A stretch of 64,000 bases of DNA from Actinoplanes derwentensis (GTDB taxonomy: Bacteria > Actinomycetota > Actinomycetes > Mycobacteriales > Micromonosporaceae): NCBI RefSeq assembly GCF_900104725.1, contig NZ_LT629758.1:868001-932000 (forward strand), written 5' to 3'. Of this stretch, positions 24,940 to 34,631 are shown one piece after another (positions within the stretch are counted from its first letter, which is position 1; each line of letters begins with the position of its first letter). A program made the translations under genes and the position numbers. Below the pieces are notes generated by a model, which was given only the letters and a program-made list of their open reading frames with translations, made no database searches and had not been told where the DNA came from.

Positions 24940-25920
24940 TCACCGCGCGACGGACATGGCGGCGTGACGCGGGCGGGACCGCTGGGCCTTCCACAGTGTG
25001 TTGAACATGGTCAGCGGCTTCGGCGGGTCCAGTTTGGCCGCCGTGTGCCGGTCGACGGTGCGTTCGTCGAGGGGGAAGTCGCGGCGGGAGCCGATCCGGT
25101 CGACGTCGCCGGTGTTCTTGCCCTGCTGGTTCCACCAGATCCAGCCGAGCAGACTCCACTGACGGGACCAGCCGGGGACGCCGGTGTGCCAGCCGGACAT
25201 CTCGGTGTGCACCCCCTTGATCCAGGCCGCCCGGGCCGAGCCGTCGCGGTCGTCGGGCATGCCGATCAGGCCCAGTTCGGGGAGGATGCGGGGGCGGGCG
25301 TCGGACGGGCTGTGCTCGTAGGCTTTCACCCAGCGCAGGAAGTCGGCGGGTTTCGGCAGGCGTGACGGGGCCATCACCTCGTGGCTGGTGCCGGCGGGGA
25401 CGTAACAGTCGACGCCGAAGAAGTCACCCGTACCCGGATCGTATGTCCGGTATTGGAAGTCGCCCTTATCCTTGTTCTCGGTCCAGGTCTTGGTCAGGAC
25501 GGGGCCGCAGCGGACTCGGGTGCGGATCCGGCGGGGCAGAGTGTCGATCATGTCGAGGAACCGGCCGAAGTTGACTTTGAACTCGGCGGGGCCGCCGGGC
25601 AGGTCGCCTTCGGGTTCGTGCCGGTCGGTGAGGTAGAGCCGTTCGATCCAGGCGGGCATGTCCGCCAGTTGCCGCCGGACGTGTTCGAGGCCGCCGGGCC
25701 GGCCGTCGACCTTGGTGCTGAGAAACGGGACGGCCGAGTGGCGCCGGCAGTACTCCAGGCGGCTGTCGGACCAGTCCGGCAACACCCGCAGCGGGTCGCC
25801 GTCGACGGTGACGCGGACCGGGAAGATCCGCATGATGTCGTTCCCGGCGAACAGCGGCTCGTAGAACTCCAGGTCCTCCGCCGCGATGGACGCGCCGATC
25901 AGCACGTGTACCGCCTCCAC
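24940..25920 (-). CDS. Glycoside-hydrolase-like TIM-barrel protein, intracellular
   Basis: 326 residues, GTG start, no signal peptide. Strand ends rich in acidic and aromatic residues suggest a glycosidase-type barrel: IERLYLTDRHEPEGDL (candidate acid/base Glu), DFFGVDCYVPAGT, and ILPELGLIGMPDD (candidate nucleophile Glu), then WSLLGWIWWNQQGK. The pattern recalls GH26-like uncharacterised proteins, but no family can be fixed. It is divergent from the PQQ-type propeller gene, 17 bases apart. Confidence 0.6.
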   Translation of the reverse strand: MEAVHVLIGASIAAEDLEFYEPLFAGNDIMRIFPVRVTVDGDPLRVLPDWSDSRLEYCRRHSAVPFLSTKVDGRPGGLEHVRRQLADMPAWIERLYLTDRHEPEGDLPGGPAEFKVNFGRFLDMIDTLPRRIRTRVRCGPVLTKTWTENKDKGDFQYRTYDPGTGDFFGVDCYVPAGTSHEVMAPSRLPKPADFLRWVKAYEHSPSDARPRILPELGLIGMPDDRDGSARAAWIKGVHTEMSGWHTGVPGWSRQWSLLGWIWWNQQGKNTGDVDRIGSRRDFPLDERTVDRHTAAKLDPPKPLTMFNTLWKAQRSRPRHAAMSVAR

Positions 25921-25937
25921 CCTGTCATCATCACCTT

Positions 25938-27062
25938 GTGTACAAAACTATGCTAATCGCCACGATAATGGGCATTGCGCCACCGCCTGCCTCGTGGGGT
26001 CACGACGGCTACGGTCCGGGAAACACCCGCTACAACCCGGCCGAGACCGTGATCAACGCGGGCTCCGTCAACCGGCTGAAACTCCGCTGGACCGTGACAC
26101 CCGCGCCGGGCCGGCCCGGCTGCCAGCCCGCCCCGGACGCGCCCCGAGCCGTCGGCGACCGCGTCTACCTGCTGGAAGCGGGCGGGGTCGCGGCGTACCA
26201 GGCGGCCACCGGCAAGCGGCTGTGGCGCAACACCGGCTTCAGCCAGATCACCGCCGGGCCGATCGTCGCCGGTGGCCTCGTCCTCGTCGCCACCACCAGC
26301 TGCGAATCCGCCAGCGACTACGACGGTTCCCTGGTCGCCCTCGACGCCGCCACCGGAGCCCAGCGCTGGCGCCGGACCGCCGCCTGGACGATCGACACCG
26401 CGGTCACCGACGCCGGGACCGTCGCCACCTCCGGCGCATGCGGCACCTGCGACGACGCCCGGCACGGGGCCACCGCCTACCGCCTCGAGGACGGCATCCC
26501 GCTCTGGACCCACAGCAACGAGGTACTAGCAGGTCCGGTCTCGGCCGGCGGCACGATCCTGCTGCGCCGCACCGCCGGGCGCCCCGGCACGTGGGCCGGG
26601 CGGATCACCACCGGCAAGCCGGTCTGGGGCACCGATCTCACGCCTACCGCGGTCGCCGCGAACCCGGACGGCACCCAGTTCTACCTGCGGAGCGACACCG
26701 GTCTCGCCGCCCACGCGGCCACCGACGGCCGCCGGCTCTGGCTCGTGCCCAAGGAAGCCGGTGACCTGGCCGCCGACGGCCGCCGCGTCTACGTGGCCTC
26801 GGCCGGGCGGGTCAACACCTACCACGCGGCGACCGGCCGGTTGCTCTGGACCCGGGCCCTCGCCGCCCCGCGCGCGCCGGTCCGGGCCGGCGGACTGCTC
26901 TACGTCCTGACCGGCGGCGGAAACCTGACGATCCTTTCACCCGGCGACGGTACGGTGATCAGCTCCCGGACGGCGTACAGCGCTCTCGAAGCCCATGTCG
27001 TCCCGGCCGGTGGCCGCCTTCTCACCACACAGCAGAAGACGATCCGGTCGTACGCCCCCTGA
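25938..27062 (+). CDS. PQQ-like beta-propeller protein, probably secreted
   Basis: 374 residues. A short hydrophobic N-terminus may act as a signal. The rest consists of repeated propeller blades with the PQQ signature 'aldaaTGa.rW' (YQAATGKRLWRNTG, LDAATGAQRWRRTA, YHAATGRLLWTR). Three Cys residues form CGTCDD and an earlier CQPAPD. Such proteins range from outer-envelope scaffolds to dehydrogenases; no dehydrogenase cofactor motif is evident. The start may be the GTG at 25938 or an ATG at 25950. Confidence 0.8.
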   Translation: MYKTMLIATIMGIAPPPASWGHDGYGPGNTRYNPAETVINAGSVNRLKLRWTVTPAPGRPGCQPAPDAPRAVGDRVYLLEAGGVAAYQAATGKRLWRNTGFSQITAGPIVAGGLVLVATTSCESASDYDGSLVALDAATGAQRWRRTAAWTIDTAVTDAGTVATSGACGTCDDARHGATAYRLEDGIPLWTHSNEVLAGPVSAGGTILLRRTAGRPGTWAGRITTGKPVWGTDLTPTAVAANPDGTQFYLRSDTGLAAHAATDGRRLWLVPKEAGDLAADGRRVYVASAGRVNTYHAATGRLLWTRALAAPRAPVRAGGLLYVLTGGGNLTILSPGDGTVISSRTAYSALEAHVVPAGGRLLTTQQKTIRSYAP

Positions 27063-27170
27063 ACGGTCGCGCCGGAAATGGCAGTGTTTTCTTGCCGGAA
27101 CGGCTGTATTCGCCGCCAGATCTTCCGAAGTAGCTCTGGGGAGCAGAACGCTACGTCAGGAGTCGGTGTG

Positions 27171-28754
27171 ATGGGATGGCTGCGCGATCAACGGGTCGGC
27201 ACGAAGATACTTTCGGCAGTGCTGGTCGTCGCCTTCCTCGGCGCGGGTGTGTCGTCGTTCTCGGTGGTCAAGATGGCGGACCTGAACGCGAGCACCGACA
27301 CGATATATGCCGGTTCGCTGGAGATGGAGATGATCGCTGAGGTTCGCAACGCTTTCAACCGGATTCGCATTGATTCGCTCAATCACTTCATTACCAACGA
27401 CGCCAAACTCCAGGCGGAGGCGGAGGAAGCGATCACCGCTGATACGAAGGTGATCTCCGATGCCGAGAGCCGTTACAAAACTTATGATCTCGGGTCTAGG
27501 GCTGCCGCCCTCGCCGAGTTCGACGCTGCGCTCGCGGAGTACCTCACACTTCTCAACGACACGCTGCTGCCGCTGAGCCGGGAGGAGAAGGACGCTCAGG
27601 TCGCCAAGATCCGGGTCGAGCAGGTCGAACCGCTGGTGGCCACGGCCCGCGCAGCCTTGGAAGAGCTGTCCCTACAGACGATCGCCGAGTCCAAGAAGGA
27701 GAACGACGCGGCGACCACCGTCTACGAGGACGCCCGCACGCTGGTCATCTCGCTGATCGTCGCCGGCATGGTGCTCGGGGTGCTCGCCGCGATGGGCATC
27801 GCCCGTCTCATCACCAGGCCCCTGGCCCGTTGCGTGGAGGTGCTGACCTCGATCCGGGACGGCGATCTGACCGTCCGGACCGAACTGCACGGCAAGGACG
27901 AGGTCGGCGTGCTGGCCGAGGCCCTGGACCAGTCGACCGCGGCGATGGCCGGCATGGTGCGCCAGGTCGCCGACAACGCCCACCATGTCGCCGCCGCCTC
28001 CGAGGAGCTGTCGTCGGTGTCGGTGCAGATGTCGTCGGCTGCCGAGGAGACGTCGGCGCAGGCCGGCACGGTGTCGGACGCGGCCGGCATCGTGTCGCAG
28101 AACGTGCAGACGGTGGCCGCCGGTGCCGACGAGATGGGTGTGGCGATCCGGGAGATCGCGAACAGTGCCACCCAGGCGGCGGCCGTGTCGACCCAGGCCG
28201 CGCAGACCGCCGAACGCACCACCGGCATCGTGGCGAAGCTCGGCCAGTCGTCCGCTGAGATCACCAGCGTGGTCCAGACGATCACCAGCATCGCCGAGCA
28301 GACCAACCTGCTCGCCCTGAACGCGACCATCGAAGCGGCCCGCGCCGGGGAGATGGGCAAGGGGTTCGCCGTGGTGGCCTCCGAGGTCAAGGACCTGGCC
28401 CAGGAGACCGCCCGCGCCACCGACGACATCACCAAGCGGATCAGCTCGATCCAGGCGGAGACCGAGGAGGCGGTGCTCGCGATCGGTGACATCACCGAGG
28501 TCATCGCCCGGATCAACGACTACGCCGCCACCATCGCGGCCGCGGTAGAGGAGCAGACGGCCACCACCAACGAGATGGCCCGCAACGTCTCCGAGGCGTC
28601 GTCCAGCGCCGGGGACATCGCCGGCAACATCTCCGGGGTGGCGGAGGCCGCGAACGCCACGGCGACCGGCGCGACCGAGACCCAGGCGACCGCGCAGGAG
28701 CTGGCCCGGATGGCCGAGGAACTCCACCAGACGATCTCGGTCTACCGGGTGTGA
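27171..28754 (+). CDS. Methyl-accepting chemotaxis protein
   Basis: 527 residues. TM1 lies at about 12-32, a four-helix-bundle ligand domain at about 35-190 and TM2 at about 192-215. A HAMP domain ([25 protein letters not shown]) follows, then the signalling domain with the conserved hairpin [31 protein letters not shown] at 27171 is used, with AGGAG 8 bases upstream; a GTG one codon earlier is possible. No other chemotaxis gene is nearby. In sporulating Actinoplanes-type organisms such receptors serve motile spores, which is inference here. Confidence 0.95.
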   Translation: MGWLRDQRVGTKILSAVLVVAFLGAGVSSFSVVKMADLNASTDTIYAGSLEMEMIAEVRNAFNRIRIDSLNHFITNDAKLQAEAEEAITADTKVISDAESRYKTYDLGSRAAALAEFDAALAEYLTLLNDTLLPLSREEKDAQVAKIRVEQVEPLVATARAALEELSLQTIAESKKENDAATTVYEDARTLVISLIVAGMVLGVLAAMGIARLITRPLARCVEVLTSIRDGDLTVRTELHGKDEVGVLAEALDQSTAAMAGMVRQVADNAHHVAAASEELSSVSVQMSSAAEETSAQAGTVSDAAGIVSQNVQTVAAGADEMGVAIREIANSATQAAAVSTQAAQTAERTTGIVAKLGQSSAEITSVVQTITSIAEQTNLLALNATIEAARAGEMGKGFAVVASEVKDLAQETARATDDITKRISSIQAETEEAVLAIGDITEVIARINDYAATIAAAVEEQTATTNEMARNVSEASSSAGDIAGNISGVAEAANATATGATETQATAQELARMAEELHQTISVYRV

Positions 28755-28760
28755 CGCCTG

Positions 28761-29360
28761 TCAATCGAACGACAACTTGTCGGTACGGGTTCGCTTGAGC
28801 TCGAAGAAGCCCGGAAAACCGGCCAGCTCGCGGGCGGCGTCGAAGAGTCGTACCGCCCGTTCGGCCCGGGGGATGCTGGACAGCACCGGGCCGAAGAAGG
28901 CAACCCCGTCGATGTGGATGGTGGGGGTGCCGACGTCCTCGCCGACCGGGTCCATGCCCTCGTGGTGGCTGGCGCGCAGTGCCGCGTCGTGGTCGGTGCT
29001 GCCGGCCGCCGCCGCCAGCGAGGCGGGCAGCCCGGTTTCGGCGAGGGCTTCGGCGATCACCGCGTCGAAGTCCTTGTTCCCCTGGTTGTGGATGCGGGTG
29101 CCGAGGGCGGTGTAGAGGCCGCCGAGCACGGAGTCGCCGTGCTCGCGGGCGGCGGCGGTGACCACCCGGGCCGGGCCGAGGGACCGGTCGACCAGGTCCC
29201 GGTACCACTCGGGCAGCTCACGGCCCTCGTTGAGGACGAACAGGCTCATCGGCCGGAACCGCAGGTCCAGGTCCCGCAGCCGGTCGACCTCGAGGATCCA
29301 GCGGGAGGTGATCCAGGCGAAGGGGCATGCGGCGTCGAAATAGAGGTCCACCCGTGTCAT
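28761..29360 (-). CDS. DsbA-fold mycothiol-dependent nitroreductase homologue (Rv2466c-like)
   Basis: 199 residues, closely resembling the mycobacterial Rv2466c protein along its length: [64 protein letters not shown] and FFELKRTRT. The thioredoxin-like active site reads A-C-P-F-A-W with Cys11, so the second Cys of the CPWC motif is replaced by Ala. A single-Cys mechanism with mycothiol would still be possible. It is divergent from the MocR-type gene. Confidence 0.85.
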   Translation of the reverse strand: MTRVDLYFDAACPFAWITSRWILEVDRLRDLDLRFRPMSLFVLNEGRELPEWYRDLVDRSLGPARVVTAAAREHGDSVLGGLYTALGTRIHNQGNKDFDAVIAEALAETGLPASLAAAAGSTDHDAALRASHHEGMDPVGEDVGTPTIHIDGVAFFGPVLSSIPRAERAVRLFDAARELAGFPGFFELKRTRTDKLSFD

Positions 29361-29378
29361 GGTTCGAGCCTAGGGCTA

Positions 29379-29403
29379 GATTGGCACCGTCCCAGTGCCA
29401 ATC
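29379..29403. promoter_or_regulatory. Candidate MocR/PdxR operator
   Basis: GATTGGCAC-N7-GTGCCAATC is a perfect 9-bp inverted repeat between the divergent nitroreductase and MocR-type genes, 26 bases before the MocR start. A third CCAATC half site follows at about 29422-29427. Direct and inverted sites of this kind are typical of MocR autoregulation. Confidence 0.75.
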
Positions 29404-29429
29404 AGACGTGAAATGAACGGGCCAATCCG

Positions 29430-30854
29430 GTGAGTTTCCACGTGCATCTGGAGGGGTCCGCCGATCTCTCCGCTCAGGTCTACCGGCAGTTGCGGACCGC
29501 GATCCTGGACGGCCGGCTCCGGCCCGGTGAGCGCCTGCCACCCACCCGTGAGCTGGCCCGCAGTGCGGCGGTGTCCCGCAACACCGTGGCCACGGCGTAC
29601 GACCGGCTGCTCGCCGAAGGCTTCGTCACCGCCCGGGTGGGCTCCGGCACCTTCGTCGCCGACCTCACCGGCGGCACCCGGCCACCGAACCGGGCCCCCG
29701 GCGGCACTCTGCGGCCCCGCCGGATCTGGCAGGAACTGCCGCCACCCGGCCCGTCCGGTCCCGCCCCCGAGTTCGACCTGCGAGCCGGCACTCCCGATCC
29801 GGCGCTGTTCCCGCTGCCGGTCTGGCGCCGCCTGGTCACCCGGGAACTGCGGACCGGCACGATCGCGGCGGCCAGTCGCGCCGGCCCGGCCGGTGACCCG
29901 CGGCTGCGCGCGGCGGTGGCCCGCTGGCTCGGGGTGTCCCGCTCGGTCGCGGCCGGCACCGACGACGTGCTCATCACCAACGGCGCCCAGCAGGCCCTCG
30001 ACCTGATCGCCCGGGTGCTGCTGGAACCCGGCGACGTGGTCGCCGTCGAAGAACCCGGTTACCCGATGGCCCACCGGCTGTTCCGCTCGCACGGCGCCCG
30101 CCCGGCCGGTGTCCCGGTGGACGCGCAGGGTCTGATCGTCGACGCGCTGCCGCCGGCCGCCCGGCTGGTCTACACCACACCGTCGCACCAGTTCCCGACC
30201 GGCGTGACGATGTCACCGGCGCGCCGCCGGGAGTTGCTGGCCTGGGCCGGCCGCCACGGCGCGGCGATCGTCGAGGACGACTACGACAGCGAGTTCCGCT
30301 TCGGCAACCGGCCCCTGGAACCGTTGCAGAGCCTCGATGCCGACGGCCGGGTCCTCTACGTCGGCTCGTTCTGCAAGACCATGCTGCCGTCGTTGCGCCT
30401 GGGCTTCCTGGTCGCGCCGGCCGCCCTGCTCCCGGCCCTCACCCTGGCCCGCCAGGTCGGTGTCCAGCACGGCGACGCCTGCACCGAGGCCGCGGTCGCC
30501 GCGTTCCTCGACGAGGGCCTGTTCGCCCGGCATCTACGGACCACCACCCGGGTGTACGCCGAACGCCGCGCCCTGCTCCTGGACGCCCTGCACGGGCCGC
30601 TGAGTCGATGGCTGGTCCCGGTCGAATCGGTGGCCGGGTTGCACCTGAGCGCCCACCTGCGCCCGGAGGCCGGAGCCGACGCCGCCGCTGTGGTCGAGCG
30701 GGCCGCCCGGGCCGGGGTGGCGGTGCAGACCCTGGCCCACTTCTGCCTGGCCCCGCCGGAGCGCGACGGCCTGGTCATCGGGTACAGCTCGATACCGGCC
30801 GGGCGGCTCCCCGAGGCGCTGCGCCGACTGGCCGGCTGTTTCGCAGAGGCCTGA
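29430..30854 (+). CDS. MocR/PdxR family (GntR-aminotransferase fusion) regulator
   Basis: 474 residues. The N-terminal GntR winged helix (about 10-75) has LSAQVYRQLRTAILDGRLRPGERLPPTRELA and SRNTVATAYDRLLAEGF. The large C-terminal aminotransferase class-I fold (about 110-470) has the PLP-lysine region VGSFCKTMLPSLRLGFLV and YDSEFRF. Such regulators sense PLP or a related ligand. No pdxST genes are nearby, so the target is open; the downstream MFS gene and its own promoter are candidates. GTG start. Confidence 0.93.
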   Translation: MSFHVHLEGSADLSAQVYRQLRTAILDGRLRPGERLPPTRELARSAAVSRNTVATAYDRLLAEGFVTARVGSGTFVADLTGGTRPPNRAPGGTLRPRRIWQELPPPGPSGPAPEFDLRAGTPDPALFPLPVWRRLVTRELRTGTIAAASRAGPAGDPRLRAAVARWLGVSRSVAAGTDDVLITNGAQQALDLIARVLLEPGDVVAVEEPGYPMAHRLFRSHGARPAGVPVDAQGLIVDALPPAARLVYTTPSHQFPTGVTMSPARRRELLAWAGRHGAAIVEDDYDSEFRFGNRPLEPLQSLDADGRVLYVGSFCKTMLPSLRLGFLVAPAALLPALTLARQVGVQHGDACTEAAVAAFLDEGLFARHLRTTTRVYAERRALLLDALHGPLSRWLVPVESVAGLHLSAHLRPEAGADAAAVVERAARAGVAVQTLAHFCLAPPERDGLVIGYSSIPAGRLPEALRRLAGCFAEA

Positions 30855-30912
30855 TCGGAAAGCCGTGGATTGGCCCTGGCGAACAGGTGTTGTCCGGGCC
30901 ACGGTGGACCGG

Positions 30913-32130
30913 GTGAACATCACCACCACGCTGACCCGCGCGCACCTGGTCAGCTCGATCGGCGAAGGCGCCTTCCTGGTCACCTTCGCGTTGTACTTCA
31001 CCCAGGTCGTGGGCCTGCCGGCGACCCGCTTCGGACTGGGTGTGTCGCTGGCGTGGGCCGCCGGTTTCCTGGCCGGGGTGCCACTGGGCCACCTCGCCGA
31101 CCGGATCGGCCCGCGCCGGGCGGCGGTACTGCTGGCGACCGGGACGGCCGTGTCGGTGGCGGCCCTGCCGTACGCCCGCGGTTATCCGTTCTTCCTGCTG
31201 GCCGTGGCTGCGTACGCGATCTGCCAGACCGGTCTGACCGCCGCCCGGCAGGCGCTGCTGGCCCGTCTGGTCGTACCCGCGGCCCGGACCCGGGTGCGGG
31301 CCCGGCTCCAGTCGCGGATCAACGGCGGCCTGGCGATGGGCTCGGCCGTCGGGGCGCTGGCGCTCGCCGTGGACAGCCGGGCGGCGTACCTGACGGTGCT
31401 GGCGCTGGACGCTGTCGCGTTCGGTGTCGCCGCGCTGCTGCTCAGCCGCCTCCCGGCCGGGACGGCCCCGGAACCCGGCCCCGGCGGCGGGTCGGTGAGA
31501 ACGGTGCTGCGGGATCGTCCCTACCTGGTGCTGACCCTGCTGAACGCGGTGGCGCTGCTCAACATGCCGCTGCTCAGCCTGGTCCTGCCACTCTGGATCG
31601 CGCGGTCCACCGACGCGCCCGCCTGGATGACGTCGGTGGTGCTGGCGGTCAACACTCTCAGCGTGATGCTGTGGCAGGTCCGGGTCGCCCACCGAGTGAC
31701 CGATGTGGCTTCGGCGGCCCGCTCCGTTCGTACCGCCGGGGTGGTCATGCTCGTCGCCTGTCTGGTCTTCGCGGTGACCGGCGTGCACGGTGACCCGTGG
31801 ATGATCGGGACGGTCCTGGTGGTCGCCGCTCTGTTGCAGGCGTTCGCCGAGATGCTGCAGTCGGCCGGCAGCTGGGAGATCAGTTTCGGTCTGGCGCCGG
31901 ATGGACGGCACGGGCTCTACCAGGGCGTCTACCAGAGTGGAATCCCGCTCGCCCGGATCCTGGGGCCGGTCGCCCTGACCGGGTTGATCCTCGGGTACGG
32001 CGCGGCCGGGTGGCTGGTGCTCGGCCTGCTGATCGCGGCGGCGGCGATCGCCACCGGTCCGGTCACCCGATGGGCGGCACGGATAGACGAGAATCGAGGT
32101 GTCAGAAACCAGCTCGTCATGAGGGAGTGA
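30913..32130 (+). CDS. Major facilitator superfamily transporter
   Basis: 405 residues with about 12 hydrophobic segments. The MFS loop motif is [15 protein letters not shown] between TM2 and TM3. The family resembles actinobacterial drug or sugar efflux carriers. The GTG at 30913 gives a normal N-terminus just before TM1; upstream in-frame starts would add 16 residues without motif. It is followed after 4 bases by the ManD-like gene, suggesting that the carrier handles a sugar acid or its product. Confidence 0.88.
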   Translation: MNITTTLTRAHLVSSIGEGAFLVTFALYFTQVVGLPATRFGLGVSLAWAAGFLAGVPLGHLADRIGPRRAAVLLATGTAVSVAALPYARGYPFFLLAVAAYAICQTGLTAARQALLARLVVPAARTRVRARLQSRINGGLAMGSAVGALALAVDSRAAYLTVLALDAVAFGVAALLLSRLPAGTAPEPGPGGGSVRTVLRDRPYLVLTLLNAVALLNMPLLSLVLPLWIARSTDAPAWMTSVVLAVNTLSVMLWQVRVAHRVTDVASAARSVRTAGVVMLVACLVFAVTGVHGDPWMIGTVLVVAALLQAFAEMLQSAGSWEISFGLAPDGRHGLYQGVYQSGIPLARILGPVALTGLILGYGAAGWLVLGLLIAAAAIATGPVTRWAARIDENRGVRNQLVMRE

Positions 32131-32134
32131 CCCG

Positions 32135-33343
32135 GTGGCAACGATCGAACGTGTCGAAGTGCTGGTGACGTCGCCCGGCCGCAACTTCGTGACCCTGCGG
32201 ATCACCACGTCCGACGGGGTCACCGGTCTCGGCGACGCCACCCTCAACGGCCGTGAACTGGCCGTCGCCTCCTACCTGCAGGACCACCTCGCGCCGCTGC
32301 TGATCGGCCGGGACCCGGACCGGATCGAGGACACCTGGCAGTACCTGTACCGGGGCGCCTACTGGCGGCGCGGCCCGGTCACGATGACCGCGATCGCCGC
32401 CGTCGACGTCGCCCTCTGGGACATCAAGGGCAAAGTCGCCGGGATGCCGGTCTACCAGCTGCTCGGCGGCCGGTCCCGGGACGGGGTGCTGGTCTACTGT
32501 CACGCCAGCGGCACCGATGTGGAGTCGCTGCTCGACGATGTGGCCGCCTACCAGGAGCGGGGCTTCACCGCGATCCGGGCGCAAGCCGCGATCCCCGGCC
32601 TGAGCGGTAGTTACGGTGTGCGCAAGGGCAGCCTCTACGAACCGGCCGCCACCGAACTGCCCGACGAACAGGCCTGGAACACCGAGGCCTACCTGGATTT
32701 CGCGCCCGGATACCTGGCCAAGGTCCGGGACCGGTTCGGCTTCGGCTTCCACCTGCTGCACGACATCCACCACCGGCTCACCCCGATCGAGGCGGCCCGG
32801 TTCGGCAAGAGCGTCGAAGAGCTGCGGCTGTTCTGGATGGAGGACCCGACACCGGCCGAGAACCAGGAGGCGTTCCGGCTGATCCGGCAGCACACCACCA
32901 CCCCGATCGCGACCGGTGAGGTCCTCAACTCGATCTGGGACGTCAAGGAACTCATCACCGAACAGCTCATCGACTACGTGCGCACCACCGTCGTGCACGC
33001 CGGCGGCATCACCCACCTGCGCCGGATCTTCGACCTCGCCGCCCTCTACCAGGTGCGGACCGGATCACACGGCGCCACCGATCTGTCGCCGGTCACCACC
33101 GCCGCGGCCGTGCACGTCGACATCACGGTCCCGAACTTCGGCATTCAGGAACACATGGGGCACACCCCGGAGACGTACGAGGTGTTCCGTGGCAGTCCCC
33201 GCCTGGCGAACGGCATGCTCTACCCGTCCGACCAGCCCGGCCTCGGTGTCGAATACGACGACGAGGTGGCCGCCAAGTTTCCGTACCAGGCGAAGTATCT
33301 GCCGGTCGCGCGACGGTTGGACGGTTCCGTGCACGACTGGTGA
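32135..33343 (+). CDS. manD: D-mannonate dehydratase-like enolase superfamily protein (ManD/RspA)
   Basis: 402 residues, GTG start with AGGGAG upstream. Features of the ManD branch include [46 protein letters not shown], the metal-site motifs HDIHHR and [19 protein letters not shown], and [18 protein letters not shown]. The enzyme removes water from D-mannonate or a related acid sugar to give 2-keto-3-deoxygluconate. It is coupled to the MFS gene. Some members have low or other activity. Confidence 0.88.
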   Translation: MATIERVEVLVTSPGRNFVTLRITTSDGVTGLGDATLNGRELAVASYLQDHLAPLLIGRDPDRIEDTWQYLYRGAYWRRGPVTMTAIAAVDVALWDIKGKVAGMPVYQLLGGRSRDGVLVYCHASGTDVESLLDDVAAYQERGFTAIRAQAAIPGLSGSYGVRKGSLYEPAATELPDEQAWNTEAYLDFAPGYLAKVRDRFGFGFHLLHDIHHRLTPIEAARFGKSVEELRLFWMEDPTPAENQEAFRLIRQHTTTPIATGEVLNSIWDVKELITEQLIDYVRTTVVHAGGITHLRRIFDLAALYQVRTGSHGATDLSPVTTAAAVHVDITVPNFGIQEHMGHTPETYEVFRGSPRLANGMLYPSDQPGLGVEYDDEVAAKFPYQAKYLPVARRLDGSVHDW

Positions 33344-33346
33344 GGT

Positions 33347-33658
33347 TCAGAACAGCGTTATCCGTTCCCGGGCGCCGGTCTCCATGTTCTCCACGAAGAT
33401 GTGCTCACCCATCCGGGACTTCTTGATCAGGTACGCGTAGAACTGGACGGCTCGGTTCAGCACGTCGGTGGGGGAGTCGCCGGTGGCCTTGCTGACCAGT
33501 TCCAGGGCGGCGACCGCGCGGCGCTGGAACTGGGTGTTGATGTTGGTCAGGTCCGGCGACCGGTGCCGGGACACGTAGGTGCCGGCACCTACATTGGCCT
33601 TCTTGACCTCGTTGGACAGCGGTGCGGAGAGCTCGGTGGTGCGGGGTGTGGGCGGCAT
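33347..33658 (-). CDS. Small ribbon-helix-helix-like protein
   Basis: 103 residues. Residues 48-80 resemble the strand-helix-helix of RHH/CopG-like DNA-binding proteins (AALELVSKATGDSPTDVLNRAVQFYAYLIKK), and an acidic strand follows. The N-terminal 40 residues look disordered. No toxin partner is adjacent on the same strand, so an antitoxin role is not supported. It is convergent with the ManD-like gene, with only 3 bases between the stops. Confidence 0.65.
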   Translation of the reverse strand: MPPTPRTTELSAPLSNEVKKANVGAGTYVSRHRSPDLTNINTQFQRRAVAALELVSKATGDSPTDVLNRAVQFYAYLIKKSRMGEHIFVENMETGARERITLF

Positions 33659-33972
33659 GGTGACTCCTCGCCGGAAAGGGCCGATTTCCGAAACGGTGGG
33701 CGCCGTTCGTACTGAAAGAACCGTATGGGAAGTCGGCTCTTTCGGTAATCGCCTGCTCGGTGGTCACTCGAAAGCCCGTCGGATGTCCGTCGCTATTGGG
33801 GTCAACGGCTGGCCCCCGCTGACCGGACGGACATCCGCGACCTGCCGATCGGCCACGATAAGCCCTGAAAGACACCTAAACGGACTAATCGCACTATGTC
33901 CGCTATTGAAAATATTTGAGGCTTGAAACTACGTTCTGATCCGGTCGTCACCGATACGGATCAGGGAGCGTC
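33659..33972. other. 314-bp intergenic region between divergent genes
   Basis: It separates the RHH-like gene and the secreted DUF4360 gene. The part 33840-33940 is less GC-rich than the genes around it (AATATTTGAGG, TTGAAACTACG), as in promoter DNA. Its main feature is a long hairpin described separately. No open frame here looks coding. Confidence 0.6.
33778..33840. repeat. Long interrupted intergenic hairpin
   Basis: GGATGTCCGTC (33781-33791) is perfectly inverted as GACGGACATCC (33826-33836), and the arms extend outward with GTC/GAC beyond a small bulge. Inside, GGTCA (33800-33804) pairs with TGACC (33820-33824) above a GGC/GCC-rich top. It could be an operator pair, a terminator for a short transcript, or a structured leader RNA of the DUF4360 gene. 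Confidence 0.6.
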
Positions 33973-34614
33973 ATGCGCACAACATTTGTCACCGGAGCCG
34001 TTCTCCTCGCCACCTTCGGCACCGCCGCGGTGCCCGCCAGCGGGATGCCGGCCCGCCCACCGGTACCGGCGAAGGACATGGTGATCGACGTGGTCGCGGC
34101 CAACGGTTCCGGCTGCCCGCGCGGCACCGCGGCGGTCACCGTGTCCCCCGACAACAAGGCCTTCACCGTCAGCTACAGCGAATTCACCGCTCAGGCCGGA
34201 GCCGGCACCAAACCGACCGACTTCCGCAAGAACTGCCAGCTGGCGCTGAACGTGCACGTCCCGCAGGGCTACACGTACGCGATCGCCAACACCGACTACC
34301 GCGGTTACGCCCACCTGGAACGGGGCGCGTCCGCTTTGCAGACGTCGTTCTACTACTTCCAGGGCGAGTCGAAGACCACCCGCTACCGGCACGCCCTGTC
34401 CGGTCCGCTCGACAGCGACTACCAGCGCACCGACACCCTCGGCGTGGCGTCGCTGTCCTTCCTGCCGTGCGGCGAACAGCGTTACCTGAACGTCAACACC
34501 GAACTCCGGGTCTCGGCGGGCTCCTCCGACCGCAAGAAGACCAGCTTCCTCACGATGGACTCCACCGACGGCAACCTGGACACGATCTACCACGTCACCT
34601 GGCAGAAGTGCTGA
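33973..34614 (+). CDS. Secreted DUF4360 family protein
   Basis: 213 residues with a signal peptide (VTGAVLLATFGTAAV, cleavage near residue 24-26). The mature protein fits DUF4360: VIDVVAANGSGCPRGTAAVTVSPDNKAFTVSYSEF, DFRKNCQLALNVHVPQGYTYAI, and a final Cys. Four conserved Cys residues probably form two disulfides. The family occurs in actinobacteria and fungi; its function is unknown. GGGAG precedes the ATG. Confidence 0.88.
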   Translation: MRTTFVTGAVLLATFGTAAVPASGMPARPPVPAKDMVIDVVAANGSGCPRGTAAVTVSPDNKAFTVSYSEFTAQAGAGTKPTDFRKNCQLALNVHVPQGYTYAIANTDYRGYAHLERGASALQTSFYYFQGESKTTRYRHALSGPLDSDYQRTDTLGVASLSFLPCGEQRYLNVNTELRVSAGSSDRKKTSFLTMDSTDGNLDTIYHVTWQKC

Positions 34615-34631
34615 CGGTTGCTCGTCGATCG

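Noticed and set aside
30775..32247. A 490-codon minus-strand open frame
   Set aside because: Antisense to the MFS transporter gene with low-complexity Arg/His/Gln content.
33347..33658. Toxin-antitoxin module for the RHH-like gene
   Set aside because: No small toxin-like gene lies on the same strand next to it; the neighbours are a convergent dehydratase and an empty divergent region.
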